Part shown: piece by piece, positions 10,901 through 22,977 of the stretch
Numbering within the stretch: position 1 is the first letter of the stretch
Layout: every line of letters starts with the position of its first letter
Assembly: GCA_022497145.1 (NCBI GenBank)
Contig: MU386025.1
Location: 1-39,070, forward strand
Length of the DNA stretch: 39,070 nt
DNA from: Rostrohypoxylon terebratum
Taxonomy: Eukaryota > Ascomycota > Sordariomycetes > Xylariales > Hypoxylaceae
Direction of reading: 5' to 3'
The notes under the pieces: model-generated
What the model was told of the DNA's origin: nothing
What the model saw: the letters and a program-made list of their open reading frames with translations, nothing else
Databases searched by the model: none
Made by a program: the position numbers and the translations under genes

Positions 10901-13790
10901 TCCAAACTTTCTTGACAAAACTTCGAGAGATGCAAGTTAGGAATTGGTCCCTATTGTACACGATGCTCAAGGCTGGCATTGCGCAGAACAAAGCAGGGTT
11001 TACTACACCGGATAATGACCTCGCAGATTATCTAGCAGCGATCCACCAAGTCTTGGGCCTGAGGAAATTTTGCAAGTCGTCTAACAAGATCTTCCTCAAA
11101 ATGATGCGGGTGGAGCTTCTGAAACAGAACCTCATAGACAACTGGGAAGACTATCTCGGCCAAGTTCTCTACGATCTTTACGGCTTAAAACTAGGTGTTG
11201 GTCTCAGCGAAGTACAGGACCACGGATGCCCCCCCGAGAAGCTTGAACGACGCAATACAACCGCACTTGTTGAAAGGGTGTCTGTCCTTGCCAACCGTAT
11301 GCCAATGAAAGATCTGCTTAAGTCGGACCTGAAAACAACAATCGAGCACATGCAACAAGCTATCGGTCAAACCAAATCTAATCAACAATTCATACAGAAT
11401 CTGCGAATCTTCAATCAAACCTTACAGAAACCCATCCCACCACTCCGCTTATACGAAGCCCTTAAAGGCAATATCTCGATCGACGCGGTTACCGTTAACA
11501 CCCCAGATAGCGCTTTGGCTAAGCACGGGTGGTTCTTTCTTCTAGGAATGATTGCCTTTACAAAATTCAAGGGCGTGGACCTCAACAGGAGGCAGACACC
11601 GGGCGCAACTGACGACCTTCGCATCGGCGCCACGTTCTTACGCCAGCAACTGCAGTTCACGCCTGACCAATGGGACGCATGGTTCAGACTTGCGGAGTGC
11701 TTCGACTACGAGCTTGATGAATCCGTGCTGTGGACTGCGGATAAGATGAACAAGGAGAGGGCAGAACTAATTAAGTACCAACGTAGTGCGATCCACTGCT
11801 ACACTCTCGCACTTTCACAGTCTCGGAATGCGCCTCCCGAAGCGCTTGGGGAATGTGTTGACGACATACACGATCTGTATCATAAATTTGGCATGCGGAT
11901 GTACGCTTCTAGCCGCGAACCATTTGCGATGGAGCCATTTCACCACTCAGAACATAAAAGGTTTGTTATTCTCGAATCTGGAGTGGAGTCAAAGGATCTT
12001 CATTCGCAAATGGAAGATTATAAAGTCTGGAAATACGCGGCCAGGTTGTTCAAGAAAGCTATGGAGGTTAAACCAAAGGAGTGGAAGTAAGTAAACTCTG
12101 AATCGACAGCCACGATGACGAATTATCTAATAGCCGTAGGAACCCATACATGGTAGCCAAGTGCATCTGGAAAATGTACCAAAAGCTACCAACCTCTCTC
12201 GAACATAGAGACAGGCGAGACCGACCATCAATGCAGACACTTATTGATGCCCTTGAGAGAGCGGTCGAAGTTGTGTCTGCTCTACCAAAGCCACGGCACG
12301 TCCAAGACCCTATATTGGAACCCCACTACAAAATCGTGTCGATTTTGCACAAGCTTGTCATGCGAGGAGATATCGCGCCGCAAGAAGCAGCTGATATACT
12401 CCAACGTCAGCCATATGCCGTTCGCGATGGGGAGCATGTCGATATCATGGATTTGGAAGATTGGGAACCTTATGTCATAGAGACGCTCACCCATCTACGA
12501 GAGAAGGATAGGTCCAATTGGCAACATCGCATTATCATGCGGCACGCTAGAATCCTGTTTGACGAGAATTCCGAAGAGCAGGGCTACGTCCATGCAATGG
12601 CTGCTTTCGGCGTGCTTAGGGAGTCAATGCTCACAAAGACGATGGTGATGAACGTATGGAAATGTGACGCGGAGCGGCCGGGTAGACATCACGTATACAC
12701 CGAGCAATACGTTCGGTTTGTCGTCAAGCTCTTAATTGTCTTGAAAGATAGGACAAATTTTGAAGCTTTACTACGCCGCTTGCGCAAAAAAGGCGCCGAC
12801 TTCTATCACTTCAGCGATCTTTGGCAGACCTGTTGCATCTCATACCTGCGCCTTATCCGACAAACGTATCAAATCTCACCAGTACTTGAGGATGACTTCA
12901 AGGCGATAAGTCTCGAAGAATTCGACATCATTGCCTCCCGAATTAGCGACTGGTCCTCGGACCCAGCCTTGAACCACCCCACGCTCAGTGCGCTACGGGA
13001 GATTATCGAGTTAAAGAAGCTTAACGCAGGATTTATGAAAGCTGGCGCCATCGATGATTTGGTGACTGATTGTTATACGGCATTATATAACGAGATAGGA
13101 AAGTCCTTGCCAGGTCCACCCATATCTACCCTACTCGCAGAGCGAGAACAGGCACGTCTTCGCGAGGAAGCCCGGCAGTCTGAAAAGATATCAGAGTCTA
13201 AGATGCCAAACCCGTTAAGCAGCCTCTTGAATCCACAATCCCACGAGAACTCGGGCGCAGAAGGTGGTGCTGGAGATGTGGCCCCGGCAAACACGGAAGG
13301 TGTACAACGACCTCGTAAGACAGGCATTAGAAGAGCGGATATCCTCCGCAAGGCAGAACAGGCAGCCCTACGTGTTCAAGAAGGCCCTAAACCTACTAGC
13401 ACAAAGTCCCGCGGTTCCGTCTCTAGCGGCAAGACACCTGCTGCGGAGGAAGGGAAGGACGGTGAAGCGAACGACGATCTAGATCTGCCGAGTGAGAACG
13501 GGGCAGCAGATGAAGACACGGAAATGAAGGACGAAGAAGTTGAGGGTGATATGAGTTCAGCTCCTGGAAGTGTACATGATTCCGCCGATGATGAGAGCGA
13601 CCTCAGCGATGCGCCGCCAGAAGACGTCCTAGACGAGGACGAGGCTCAACAGTTGATGTTCCCAAACTTGACCAAACGAAGTATTGACACCGGAGTTGAG
13701 GATACCAACAGCGAAGATTCTAATGCCGCCGGAACTTCGGGTGAGGAGGAGGAGGAGGAGGAGGAAGAGGAGGCAGATGAACCTGAGTAG
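7966..13790 (+). CDS. HIR3: Histone transcription regulator 3 (Hir3/CABIN1-like, HIR complex subunit)
   Basis: Three exons encode 1902 aa: 7966-7968 (the ATG alone), 8032-12086 and 12140-13790. Intron 1 (63 bp) runs from GTATGG to CACTAG and is predicted because the open frame begins right after a stop at 8029-8031 with no ATG; the joined start reads M-PAFSSINVEPEE. Intron 2 (53 bp) restores the reading KPKEWK-NPYMVAKCIW. The early motif ALKRFQTALKLHAQGPK and the following AYESLFESDIF helix are typical of fungal Hir3, and the length suits the family. The protein is mostly TPR-like helices, with a basic, nuclear-signal-like patch (KRSKRIRRR near residue 411), a charged C-terminal region and a poly-Glu tail. 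Hir3 is the scaffold of the HIR complex, which deposits H3-H4 outside replication and represses histone genes. The family call is firm; the one-codon first exon is inferred. Confidence 0.88.
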
Positions 13791-14103
13791 GGTGACCTGG
13801 AATTTTGCAATAGCTCGTAAGGCTATCCTAATATTCTGTAACCTATCACTAATTGCATTATTGGCGGCGTACCAGGAAAGACCAAAGCATGTGAGCTAGG
13901 AGGCGGGAGGAGTCACGGATAATTATCGCCTCAGGTACCTAAGACATAGGAATAGCATTGGCGCATTCTAGGATTTATCTTATTTTGTTCCACGACCTCT
14001 TTTTATTGTTTTTATGATCTCTCCTTATCCTAGAGCCGCCCGCTTAAGTTCAGCACTTCATATAAACAGCTATTGACAAGTTAGTCCCTATTATGTCACG
14101 TTA
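13791..14103. other. Convergent 3' spacer
   Basis: A short region between the Hir3 stop and the deuterolysin stop, which face each other. AT-rich, with TTTTATTG-like stretches that could serve 3'-end formation. No gene seen. Confidence 0.5.
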
Positions 14104-15286
14104 TTATCCTGCTCGGGACCGCTTACCGTTAGCAAATAGCGAGTAGTTGTCCGCGTTCAACAGAGCACGTTCCGGGGTTTGCGCTGTGCTCTCGTTATAA
14201 CCATAAGTGTAATCATTCGTGTGAGGGCTGTAGACGTCCTCGCAATGCGTCATCTCATGTATCGTCGTTGTAACTTGATCTTGATGGTGGCATGCTTGTG
14301 GCAGGGGTGGTAATGTGTCGTAGAAGATCGGACACATCACCACGGCGTCGACATCCCACTTAGTATACGCGTTCAGGGGTCCATTAATTTCGCATAGGGA
14401 GTAAATATCGTAGCAGTAGCATGACGATATCCCCGATTTTGTCGTCGAGCACTCCTTCGAGACCGCCGTCAGCCGGTCTGCTACGATCTGCCGCGTCTCC
14501 GACGAGTTGGTCTTGAAATACTCAACAAAGCGAGTTGAAGACGGGTCTTTAGCATCCTCAGCAGCGGCATGGGCCAGGGCCACGCAGTTCTCGAGGGCTG
14601 CAGTACTAGCCGCTAACTGAGTTGCATTACAGCCCTCTTGAACCCTTGTCCGCGCTTCTAGCGGGTTAAAGCTGAGAACCTTAGGTACTGCCGAAGCTGC
14701 TTTTGCGTCGACATACAAACTGACGTTGTTCGATTGGAAGCTGAGCGCAGGTCCGGATAATTCCGTAGATCCAGCTGCAGCTACAGGCATTAACCCGCTA
14801 GCCATAAACGTATATGTCCCAGACTTGGCGAAATCGTGGATGCTAGCAGCGCTGATATTGGTGCTCACTGACTCGGAAGCCCTCAGAGTGTGAAAATGCT
14901 CTACTTCAAGAGCATCATAGTGAATGCTCGCATGTATTCCCTTGAATTTAGCTTCATTTCCTACAAATCCCATCCATTAGTTTCCTACTTGATTTTAGAA
15001 AGATACCTCGTTGATATAGGTAGGATGATATACCTAATCCATCCACCGCCAAGACCTTCTGAACAGGTAGGCTCTCGTCTAGAAGGGTGCCGATCTTCAA
15101 GAGGTTGAGGTCGGTCGGACTAACATTAGTCAGAGTCGCGACCAGTTCAGCAACTCCGCCCGTCGATGCTGGAGATAGAGTAACTTCTAGTACCAAAGCC
15201 TTTTTCCTAGAAAACTGCTTTGAGATGTGGGCATTGATGCCGACGGCAAGACTGGCCGCTACCAGGAGAATCTCTGCGCATTTCAT
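14104..15286 (-). CDS. Deuterolysin-type secreted metalloprotease (M35, aspzincin)
   Basis: Two exons, 15286-15034 and 14960-14104, encode 369 aa. The 73-bp intron has an AACTAAT branch point; the join reads VLAVDGLG-NEAKFKG, which matches the usual propeptide layout. A signal peptide (MKCAEILLVAASLAVGINA) is followed by a propeptide of roughly 170 residues and a mature domain beginning near the CNATQLAAS stretch. The zinc motif HEMTH is at residues 319-323, and the aspzincin Asp and Tyr follow in NDYTYGY (Asp near 334). Cysteines typical of the mature domain are present, and the end (ALLNADNYSLFANG) matches the family. These enzymes are secreted and cleave basic proteins such as histones and protamines. 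In the sequence nothing is missing from the active site, so it is probably functional. The neighbours do not suggest a cluster. Confidence 0.9.
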
Positions 15287-17903
15287 GGTGAAGATCTAGG
15301 GCAACACCAATCTATCGCCGAGTCGCTAAAAAAGGAGGCATAGCCTAACCTACGTGTTAGCGATATGTGTTCGCCTTCATATAGACATTGCGATTCTCCT
15401 CTTAGTGTTCATTTCTAAGTGGAGCAAAGCTCGTATTCAATAGCTAGGCATATCTGAGCAGCTCGTTGCAACGTTGCTGGGGGGCAGGGGATATTTATAC
15501 GATGCAAATGTAGACAGCGGTCCATAGGTAAAATAACAAGTATTGGAAATGGTCCAAATACGAGTTTTATTGACTTTATTTTAGCATTCTTCCCGCCGAA
15601 GCCGGATAGGCTTATTGGACTGGGCGACCTACCTAACCTACCTCTTATAGATACTAGGGAGATAGTGAGGTCGACCGGATGGAAATTCCATCGACAGAGG
15701 CAGAGTTAACAAAGTTACTAGGTAAGGCTACCTACCTATTCACTTAGGTACCTGCTTACCTTTTATATGTACCTCTCAGATACCTAGGTATATGCCTAAA
15801 GTTATATATTTACATGCTTGTTTTTTAAGCAATTATTATAGATTTTGTTAGCCCGCCATTTAAGTAGTCACTCCGCCAAGTACTACTAGGTAGGCAATCG
15901 AAATAAGGGTTAGGTGATATGGCATATATCTACATGTCCAAAGGTTAGCTGATGTGCTTAATCTGATAGGTATAACTTAGGTTGGCTAGTTCTTTTCACG
16001 GGGGGTGCGAGTATTTATTCGAAAATACATTTTACCTATTAGGTCAAGATACCTCCTATGAAATATGAGATTAGGTATAACAATCGCTACTCATTTCCCC
16101 AAGTAAAGCGTAATGTTAAAGTCACTATCAAAAGACATCACAAGCCAATGTCAACACACGTCTATTTACCTAATTATTTCTATCAATGCCTCGTCGTCTT
16201 TAACACTACTACGGCTTCCCTGGAATAGGCGGGATTGAGGTTCGATTTTGATAAATAGCCCCCATCCCCTAAAACCGTAAATAATTTTCAAGATGGTGGT
16301 GAAGTTTAAGAAACATATAAGAGCGGCGGTGAATAACTAGGTGCTAACGGCTGGGTTTATTAGATTAAAGTTCTAGCTTCTGTTGGTTTGCCATTTCACA
16401 ACGACATTACTTGTTAAAAGGATCTATTTTTTCAAGCAAAACAATATGGTATGATAGTGAGCATGGTATGGAACTGAGGATCACCTTCGTAATAGAATAC
16501 TTACATACCTAGGTACCTACCTAATACCTAGGCAAGCCAAGAACTTTACAAGAAACCCGCGATATTTAGGTGTATCAATGGATTGATTCATAGAGTCTCA
16601 TTTCACTTCATTCCTCAATGACTATCTCTTTAGTTTCTGCAATCCATATAAGAAACTACAAACGATGAACATAAGAATAGGTTCATAAAAAGCCTTTTCT
16701 TAACACCTACCTCTTAGTATTCATTAATAAAGTGAGTGATCATATTGCAAATTCTATGTAGAAGTTGACTTACATTAATGGATTTAACCTATGCTATTAG
16801 TATTATATTAGTATATTAGTATGAAGACATCTACCCTTATGTTCGATGTTAAGTTTTAACACGTCAGTAACTTCGCACATCGCTTTCGTTTATTCCAAAT
16901 GTAACCGTTTATAGTTATCACCCCCGGCTTGTGATTCTTGTATCTTCGTCGGTTTGACTTAAATGGTAACCTAGGTGGCGGCTTCTAAGCCTAGAGGTTT
17001 CATCCCTATGTGCCGATAGAGTGCGGTGGGCTTGAGTGAAAAATCCATTAGCCAACAACACCTGTTAAAGAACGATGAAGTCTGGATGAAGGCATTTTGT
17101 AACTGATGCCGCTGGCATGATAATGGCACGACTATGAAGTCGACACCTGACTTTGTCTTCGGTTGACCACAGCAACAAATCTGGAAGGTTGTCAACTACT
17201 TGAAGGTATGAACGATATACCTAATACTTATTTCGGAGTGGCGTAAACGCCTGAGTACCTAAGTAAGAACCAAATAGCCTTTACAAATTCCCGTAATTAG
17301 AGGATTATAGAACCGAAATCTATTTGCCAACAAAAAACAAGTCAGACGTAACACAGAGCATAAACTACCCAGGTACCTGGGTACTGATTTGATATTCTAC
17401 ATTGAAAGGGGATGATCTTAGCTACCTGCCACGGGTGGAAACCTGCTCATATGTGCTCTAATCTAGGATGCCGTAGAAAAAAAGGCATGTGCTGTGTCAG
17501 AGGTCAGCACTATTCACCTAGTAATCAGACGGAGATGCATCCATTATAGGATAAAGTAATGTCATCTTTTTCTTTCAAAAGCACCCGAATCACCATATTT
17601 GATTACAGATGGAATGGATTACGAGTGTCAAATCGGGTGGCCCCGCACACAACCTGTATTTCATGTTGGTACGGAGACCCATCTTCCCCTTGCCTGCTGC
17701 GTAGATACTAGGTAAACTTCAATCGAGTTAGGTATTTCTGATACTGAAACTACCTATGTATATGTGAAGAGTCCCTACTTAATCCTAAGATACTGGATAG
17801 CTATACGGTTCCAGGAGGGTTGGAGCTTTAGTAACACGTCGTTAGTCTTTTTGCATAAGAAGCCTGATATGTCTGCTGCTCTATATTGAGCACGCATAAC
17901 ACT
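15287..17903. other. Long gene-free AT-rich spacer
   Basis: About 2.6 kb without a believable gene: all frames are broken by frequent stops, and the only ORF (near 16971-17195, minus) has no recognisable pattern. It contains many TACCTAGGTA/AGGTACCT words, including an 18-bp perfect palindrome at 17366-17383. It may be old mobile-element or subtelomeric debris, but I can name no relic. Confidence 0.55.
17366..17383. repeat. 18-bp perfect palindrome
   Basis: TACCCAGGTACCTGGGTA is its own reverse complement. It contains the AGGTACCT core found through the window's spacers. It lies about 520 bp upstream of the next gene's ATG. Confidence 0.9.
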
Positions 17904-18860
17904 ATGGACTATCACCTTCGTTGTCGAGCAATACCCGCGATGGAATACCAGTCTTCCCGATTTAGCCTGATTAGGCTTATCTTCATGGCCATTGAGTTTT
18001 CACTCGTTATTGTTACCATGTCGTTGCTATGCTGTGCCTATCCAGAACGATTTAGGAAAACATTATGGGAGATTGGTGGACAGAACGGCTGGAACTCGAA
18101 TCCACGTTTACGAATTTACTTTTACGCAAACTACCAGCAACCCCCAGAGATACCTTTGGTTTGGACCCAACGGTACGTGCACTTACTTACCACCTAGTCT
18201 TCATTCTTGCTGAAGCACGAGCTGTCTTCCCCATCCCTACTTCTGTAGCTTCCGAGGCGTCTCCTAATCCCTCCTTAGTCTGAGCGAATCTAACTTGGCG
18301 ATATCTGTTCTCGCCACTACCGTATGTTCAGTACGGATAGCGTTAAACTATTTCAATCTCACGCCCGGGTTTTCTCGTCTTTTCAGCGCCATGAACGATA
18401 TGCTGCTTTCCGGGTTTTGGATGTACAGTGTTACTGCTCAATCATCTAGCGACCTCACCGATCCTGACCATCTAAGTGTGCGACCGTGGTACCTAGAGAA
18501 GAGCTGCAGTCTTCTAGACGAGAGCCTTGTTGAAGTTTGTGTTTTGGCCAAAGCCGGTTTCGCTTTGTCAGTTTTATCACTGTAAGTGCCCCCTACCTCC
18601 CCATCTGCTCGCCAACAACAATCTTGGTGCTAATTGCAATCACACGGCGCTACAGAATCTTCTTCTTCACACGCTCCGCTATTTCCGTTCTGCGACTAGC
18701 ATACTGGTGCGGGCAATGTCAAGTGTTTGACGGAGGTATAGAAATGCTACACGATCGAATAGAGAAAGGTGGCGGGTTTGCCGTTTCTACCATCACACTG
18801 TTTGACGAATATAGGGACAATGTTACGACGGAGGAGTCGCAAATGAGTGAGGTAGTTTGA
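17904..18860 (+). CDS. Multi-pass membrane protein of a fungal family, function unknown
   Basis: Three exons, 17904-18172, 18279-18581 and 18656-18860, encode 258 aa. Both joins are in phase 2: the first gives WTQ-R-LSESNLAISVL (GTACGT donor, CCTAAT branch, TTAG acceptor), the second gives SVLSL-IFFFTRS (GTAAGT, TGCTAAT, ACAG). The topology looks like four membrane spans: around LIRLIFMAIEFSLVIVTMSL, then LAISVLATTVCSVRIAL, then MNDMLLSGFWMYSVTAQSS, and the last across the exon 2/3 join, followed by a charged cytosolic tail. Conserved-looking blocks are FRKTLWEIGGQNGWNSNP and RPWYLEKSCS. I recall similar blocks in uncharacterised ascomycete membrane proteins, but no function is known to me. 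The start is the first ATG in frame; a second ATG follows at 17940. It sits just upstream of the Fre gene in the same orientation. Confidence 0.75.
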
Positions 18861-19758
18861 AGCCTTCCCCTCCCACTCTAAACGAAGGGCTGACGAGGCG
18901 AGGTGAGCCGTTGGACATCTCGTTACTAAGAGCTGAGGTCAGTCTCTACCAATTAACGTAGGTATCCTGCATGACAATATAGTCTAGGTTACATATTAGG
19001 TACTCCGAAAACCTACGGGTTCTTGTTAGCACATACTGTATCTTCCTCGACCCTATTTTAGCTCTAGCTAGGTAGAATTTATCTGGCCAGCCAGCCCAGC
19101 TTAACTGCTTTGGGTCTTTTGACGATGAGCAATGAGCAAGTTATCACCGCCTTGTAATACCTAAATTTACTCATTGGTAGCTACGGTACTTACTTCATAA
19201 CCTAGTACGTAGTTTGTGAATCCGTGTAGCCCGGGTGGTAGTGTGTGTAGTGTGCAGAGTGCGTGGCGTGGTACCAACCGGTATTGGTCTCGTCCACGCG
19301 TGTCACAACGTGGACGGAGCTACAACGGAGTTATAACCGTCGTTAATATCCCTGCAAAGTTCCGCCGTAGAGGGAGGGTCTTTTGATACGGATACACCCC
19401 AACCCCACACATACTCCCCCTTGAATCCTAATGTCATAACTCGAGCGCGAATAGTGAGAGGGTTTTTGGAAGTGTTCGGATTCAGATATGTCCCGGTTGG
19501 TGGCTTTCGCGAAGCTGACCATCATGCGACAAGGGGCAACCCAGAACCTGTCATGCAAAGCCTGTTAGTTTCCGTCACTGCTCGCCGCGGGATGGAGACA
19601 AGGGTGGAAAGTTGTGTCGTGACATTACATAAATGCCTGCGGCCTACATAATAATCTGACCTGGCTGGCTGTGTTCGTGCCGTAGTATTCATAGGTGTTT
19701 CCTCTTGTCGACGTTAATCTAAGGGCCATCGGTATCATACCGCATAGAACACGACAAT
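18861..19758. other. Upstream region of the metalloreductase gene
   Basis: No gene; short ORFs here (for example 19421-19651) have no ATG-based or family support. It holds a tandem TGAGCAA pair at 19126-19140 that may be a copper-response element. Confidence 0.5.
19126..19140 (+). promoter_or_regulatory. Tandem TGAGCAA elements, possible copper-response site
   Basis: TGAGCAA occurs twice head to tail (19126-19132 and 19133-19139). Read on the minus strand it is TTGCTCA, seven of eight bases of the TTTGC(T/G)C(A/G) element bound by yeast Mac1. It lies about 620 bp before the Fre ATG. Function is inferred from the match and from the two metal-uptake genes downstream. Confidence 0.35.
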
Positions 19759-21894
19759 ATGGACATGGAAATGACCGGAACTCCCTGGCTGGACCAGCCG
19801 GTGATGCTTCACTCTTCCCGAGCCGACTCGTGTAGCAAGTTCACCGCGGCGCAATGTGCCTATCGCACTTACTATTGGCGCTATTGGTATGTATACCTAT
19901 GACGATAACTTGGAAATATATATGAATGCGTGATTGCATCTTCTGATCGACAGAGCTAAACTAAACCTTTAGGTACCAAGCCGACCACGTCTTTGCCCTA
20001 CCGACGATATACTTGTTCGTCGCAATTATTGGCGTATGTTTTATTGGGTTTTCAAGCCAGAGGTTTGCTCCCGCGTCTCTCAGAGAAAAGACGTGGTGGC
20101 GGAAGCTGGTAGCTAGCATTCGTTTTCTAGCCTATCGTCGATACGACGTAGCCGCGATCCGGTGGCATGTACCATCTTTGGGCGTCAGCTTTTTGTTGAT
20201 TATCGGCGCGGTTTTCTTCCTGGGTAGGTTTGAGTTCGGCTTCTCTATAGCATCCGACATTCTACTAACACGGCTGTCAATAGCTATGACGCTTGGCCCG
20301 CAGCCATATTACTGGCCGAATACACGGACTCTCAGCTATGGTAGCTCGCCGCCTATTGCAACGCGGTCCGGGTGGATGGCGTTAGCTTGTATGCCGTTCA
20401 TGGCAATATTACCGACGAAGGCAAACATGATCGCGTCCCTGACCGGCGTTTCTCACGAACGGCTGATCGTCTTCCATAACTGGGTTGGTTGGGCGATGTT
20501 CGCCTTAGCCTTAGTTCACACTTTTCCATTCATTGTTTTCCATATCTGGAAAGGAGATATGGTTACTCAGTGGAATACGAGTGGCGTTTATTGGACTGGT
20601 GTTGTTGCTATACTTGCGCAGGCTTATCTTCAATTCTTTTCACTCCGTTTCATTCGGTAGGTAAGCTCATTAAGCCGACCATGATTTCCATGATACTGAC
20701 CGTACCAAAATAGCGATCGGTTCTACGAATTCTTCAAAGCCACACATTACATCGCGGCGATCGTGTTCATTGTGTTCTTCTTCATCCACTGCGACTTCAG
20801 GCTTAGTTCCTGGTTGGTTAATTCCTGTCTATTAAACAAAAGCTAGTGATTGACTAACTCCTCATCAGGGATTATTTCATCGCGACTGGAGTTCTCTACA
20901 CGTTGTCCTTTTTATACCCACAAATCCGAACATATTTCGAATTTGGATTATCCCGCCGTGCTAGCTTTACAATGGTTTCAGATTTAACCTTGAAAGTGAC
21001 GATTCCCATCGATACCGCATGGCGGCCAGGCCAGCACATGTTTCTTCGTTTTGTTCACATGGGACTACACGCGTTTACCGCCCACCCGTTTACTATATGT
21101 AGCTTACCTGCTACGAGAGACGGTGCGGGAAATTCAAAGCTCGTATTTTACGTTAACCCCCGAGGCGGATTGACAGGTCGTCTGGCTCAGAGTGCGGTTA
21201 AACAACCAGGCTTCAGCGTACCGGTCCTTCTTGACGGACCGTATGGAGGCGTCCAAGGGAGACCTCTGCACACATATGATCACAACCTTATTGTAGCATG
21301 CGGCGCTGGCGCTGGTCTTTCGCTACCTTTTGTGATGGAAAGTTTATTACGTTCAGCTGCGCAAGCTCGGGCCGGGAACAAGAAACTCACCAAGGTCCAG
21401 GTAGTCATTGCGACACGGGACATGCAACTTGTCCACTGGTATGAAGAGGCATTATTAGAGTACCTTGAAGAAAACAACCTTGAGATGGTACCCGAAAACC
21501 TCGGCATCTCAATATACCAGACAGGCACACAGGATTCTAAACGAGACAGCACATCCAAAGATCCCGAACGATCGCAGGAGAAGCTAAGCAGCGACTCACA
21601 GGTTACTAGGCGTCTACCTATCAAAGTATTTTCTGGACGTCCGGATATGAAGACAATTGTGAGGGATGCGACGCTTCAACCAGGACACACAGTTGGCATA
21701 GCTGCTTGTGGTCCAGGCTCCGTGCTCAAGATAGTACAGGACGAGGCAGCAGCAGCTCAACTACGTATCGTGAACTCGAACGACGGTGCGCGTGAAGTAT
21801 ATCTGCACTCCGAGGTCTTCTCGTAAGTCGGCCACTCATTTTACCCTTTTTGCGAATCGCAACTAACGGTGACTTTTCTTGTTCTAGGTGGTAA
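19759..21894 (+). CDS. Ferric/cupric reductase (Fre family, FAD and NADPH, b-type haem)
   Basis: Five exons, 19759-19886, 19973-20656, 20714-20812, 20869-21822 and 21888-21894, encode 623 aa. Introns are 86, 57, 56 and 65 bp; all joins keep phase, and the last exon has only seven bases, coding the end Ser-Trp-stop. The haem-binding His pairs are in place: His211/His225 (FHNWVGWAMFALALVH) and His282/His296 (THYIAAIVFIVFFFIH), each 14 apart. The FAD motif HPFTICS is at 376-382, the NADPH-binding GAGAG at about 449 and CGPG at about 584. These plasma-membrane enzymes reduce extracellular ferric or cupric ions before uptake. The amino terminus (MDMEMTG) has no obvious signal peptide. The Ctr gene lies next on the same strand, so copper is the more likely substrate, by inference. 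Upstream TGAGCAA repeats fit copper control. Confidence 0.93.
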
Positions 21895-22026
21895 TATGAA
21901 ATTGAAATCTATCATCGTCTGCTAGCGAATATTCGAGGCCATCAGGATGGACTACCTAGGTAGAAATTAGATAGGTAGGTAACTATTGGTGGCAAATGAT
22001 ACCCAAATATCGTAAATCATTCGTGT

Positions 22027-22047
22027 CTAAGGGTTAGGGTTAGGGAT
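22027..22047 (+). repeat. Short interstitial telomere-type repeat
   Basis: The stretch reads CTAAGGG, TTAGGG, TTAGGG and then a degenerate ATAGG, in the same orientation as the terminal telomere 17 kb further on. Confidence 0.85.
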
Positions 22048-22969
22048 AGGAAAGCCACCCAAATAGCGTAACCAAGTACTTGAACATGTAATTACATAAT
22101 TTACACAAACAACATTCAGATAAGGAACTAACCTAGGACCTAAGTAGGACCTAGATATACCTTTGTGGCACTGTGGCGTTGGTTGAATACTCTGTGTTTC
22201 CCCATCGGATATCCATACAACACGCCCGCAGAAAAACGTTGATAATGTACGATTCACAGTAATTCCAAAAAAGAAATAGCATGTGAAGCAACAAATCAAA
22301 CAGTATGAACACTCATTAGGATGTTCCGATATCAAAGTCTTTTGGATCTTTTGTAAACATGGCGGCAGGCATAATGATTATTACCTAGGTAATTAGGTAC
22401 AATACATCCATACCTACTGGCAGACTGGTTGTCTCGTTAATGGCGGCTGCTTGCATGTACTACTACTAAAAACACTACGAGGGTGTGTCCTTAGGAGATC
22501 AATACCAGTTATGTCCGGCGATCCCTGCCTAAGTCTAGGGGATTTGAGAGAGTTTGAGCAGATTTATTCCTGCAGTTTCCAGAAATAGTTAGCAAGTCCG
22601 CCTAGCGGGAGACCCCGACCAGCCTGACCCAGGAAACTGGAGATCTCATCAGCCTCTAATAATATGAGCTGCCGTGGCCCGTGAGAAAACATGGATGTAC
22701 GAAGTATCATTTACTACATGTGATTATGTGAAGAGGTTAAGAGCCACCTACCAGGTAGTATTTTCTCAACTAGCTAACATATGTAGGTACTTAGGTATGT
22801 ATTGCTGCTCAAATTTCGATGTTGCGACTTGAACCTTTCCAATAACAGACCACAGACCCCCGGAGCAGCCAAACAGGTCTTGAATGCAGTCAGCGTCCAC
22901 CCATCCAACCACACTACACAACCAAGTCGTTCGTCCCAGCCTTTTCTCTCTTTCAAGGATAGCCGGTCA

Positions 22970-22977
22970 TGAGCAAA
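22970..22977 (-). promoter_or_regulatory. TTTGCTCA element, possible Mac1-type copper-response site
   Basis: TGAGCAAA on the plus strand is the exact reverse complement of TTTGCTCA, a full match to the yeast Mac1 element TTTGC(T/G)C(A/G). It is 447 bp before the Ctr ATG. A seven-of-eight match (CTTGCTCG) follows at 23136-23143. An 8-bp word can occur by chance, so the assignment rests on context. Confidence 0.4.

Noticed and set aside
12282..13351. Short minus-strand ORFs inside Hir3 exon 3
   Set aside because: Shadows of a supported exon.
15287..17903. Intact transposon in the gene-free block
   Set aside because: No transposase, integrase or reverse-transcriptase motif and no terminal repeats were found by eye.
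19343..19651. Overlapping ORFs on both strands before Fre
   Set aside because: No family pattern, and they lie in the probable promoter region.
22027..22335. Minus-strand 102-codon ORF with cysteines
   Set aside because: Composition unlike a real protein here, and it runs through the telomere-type repeat.
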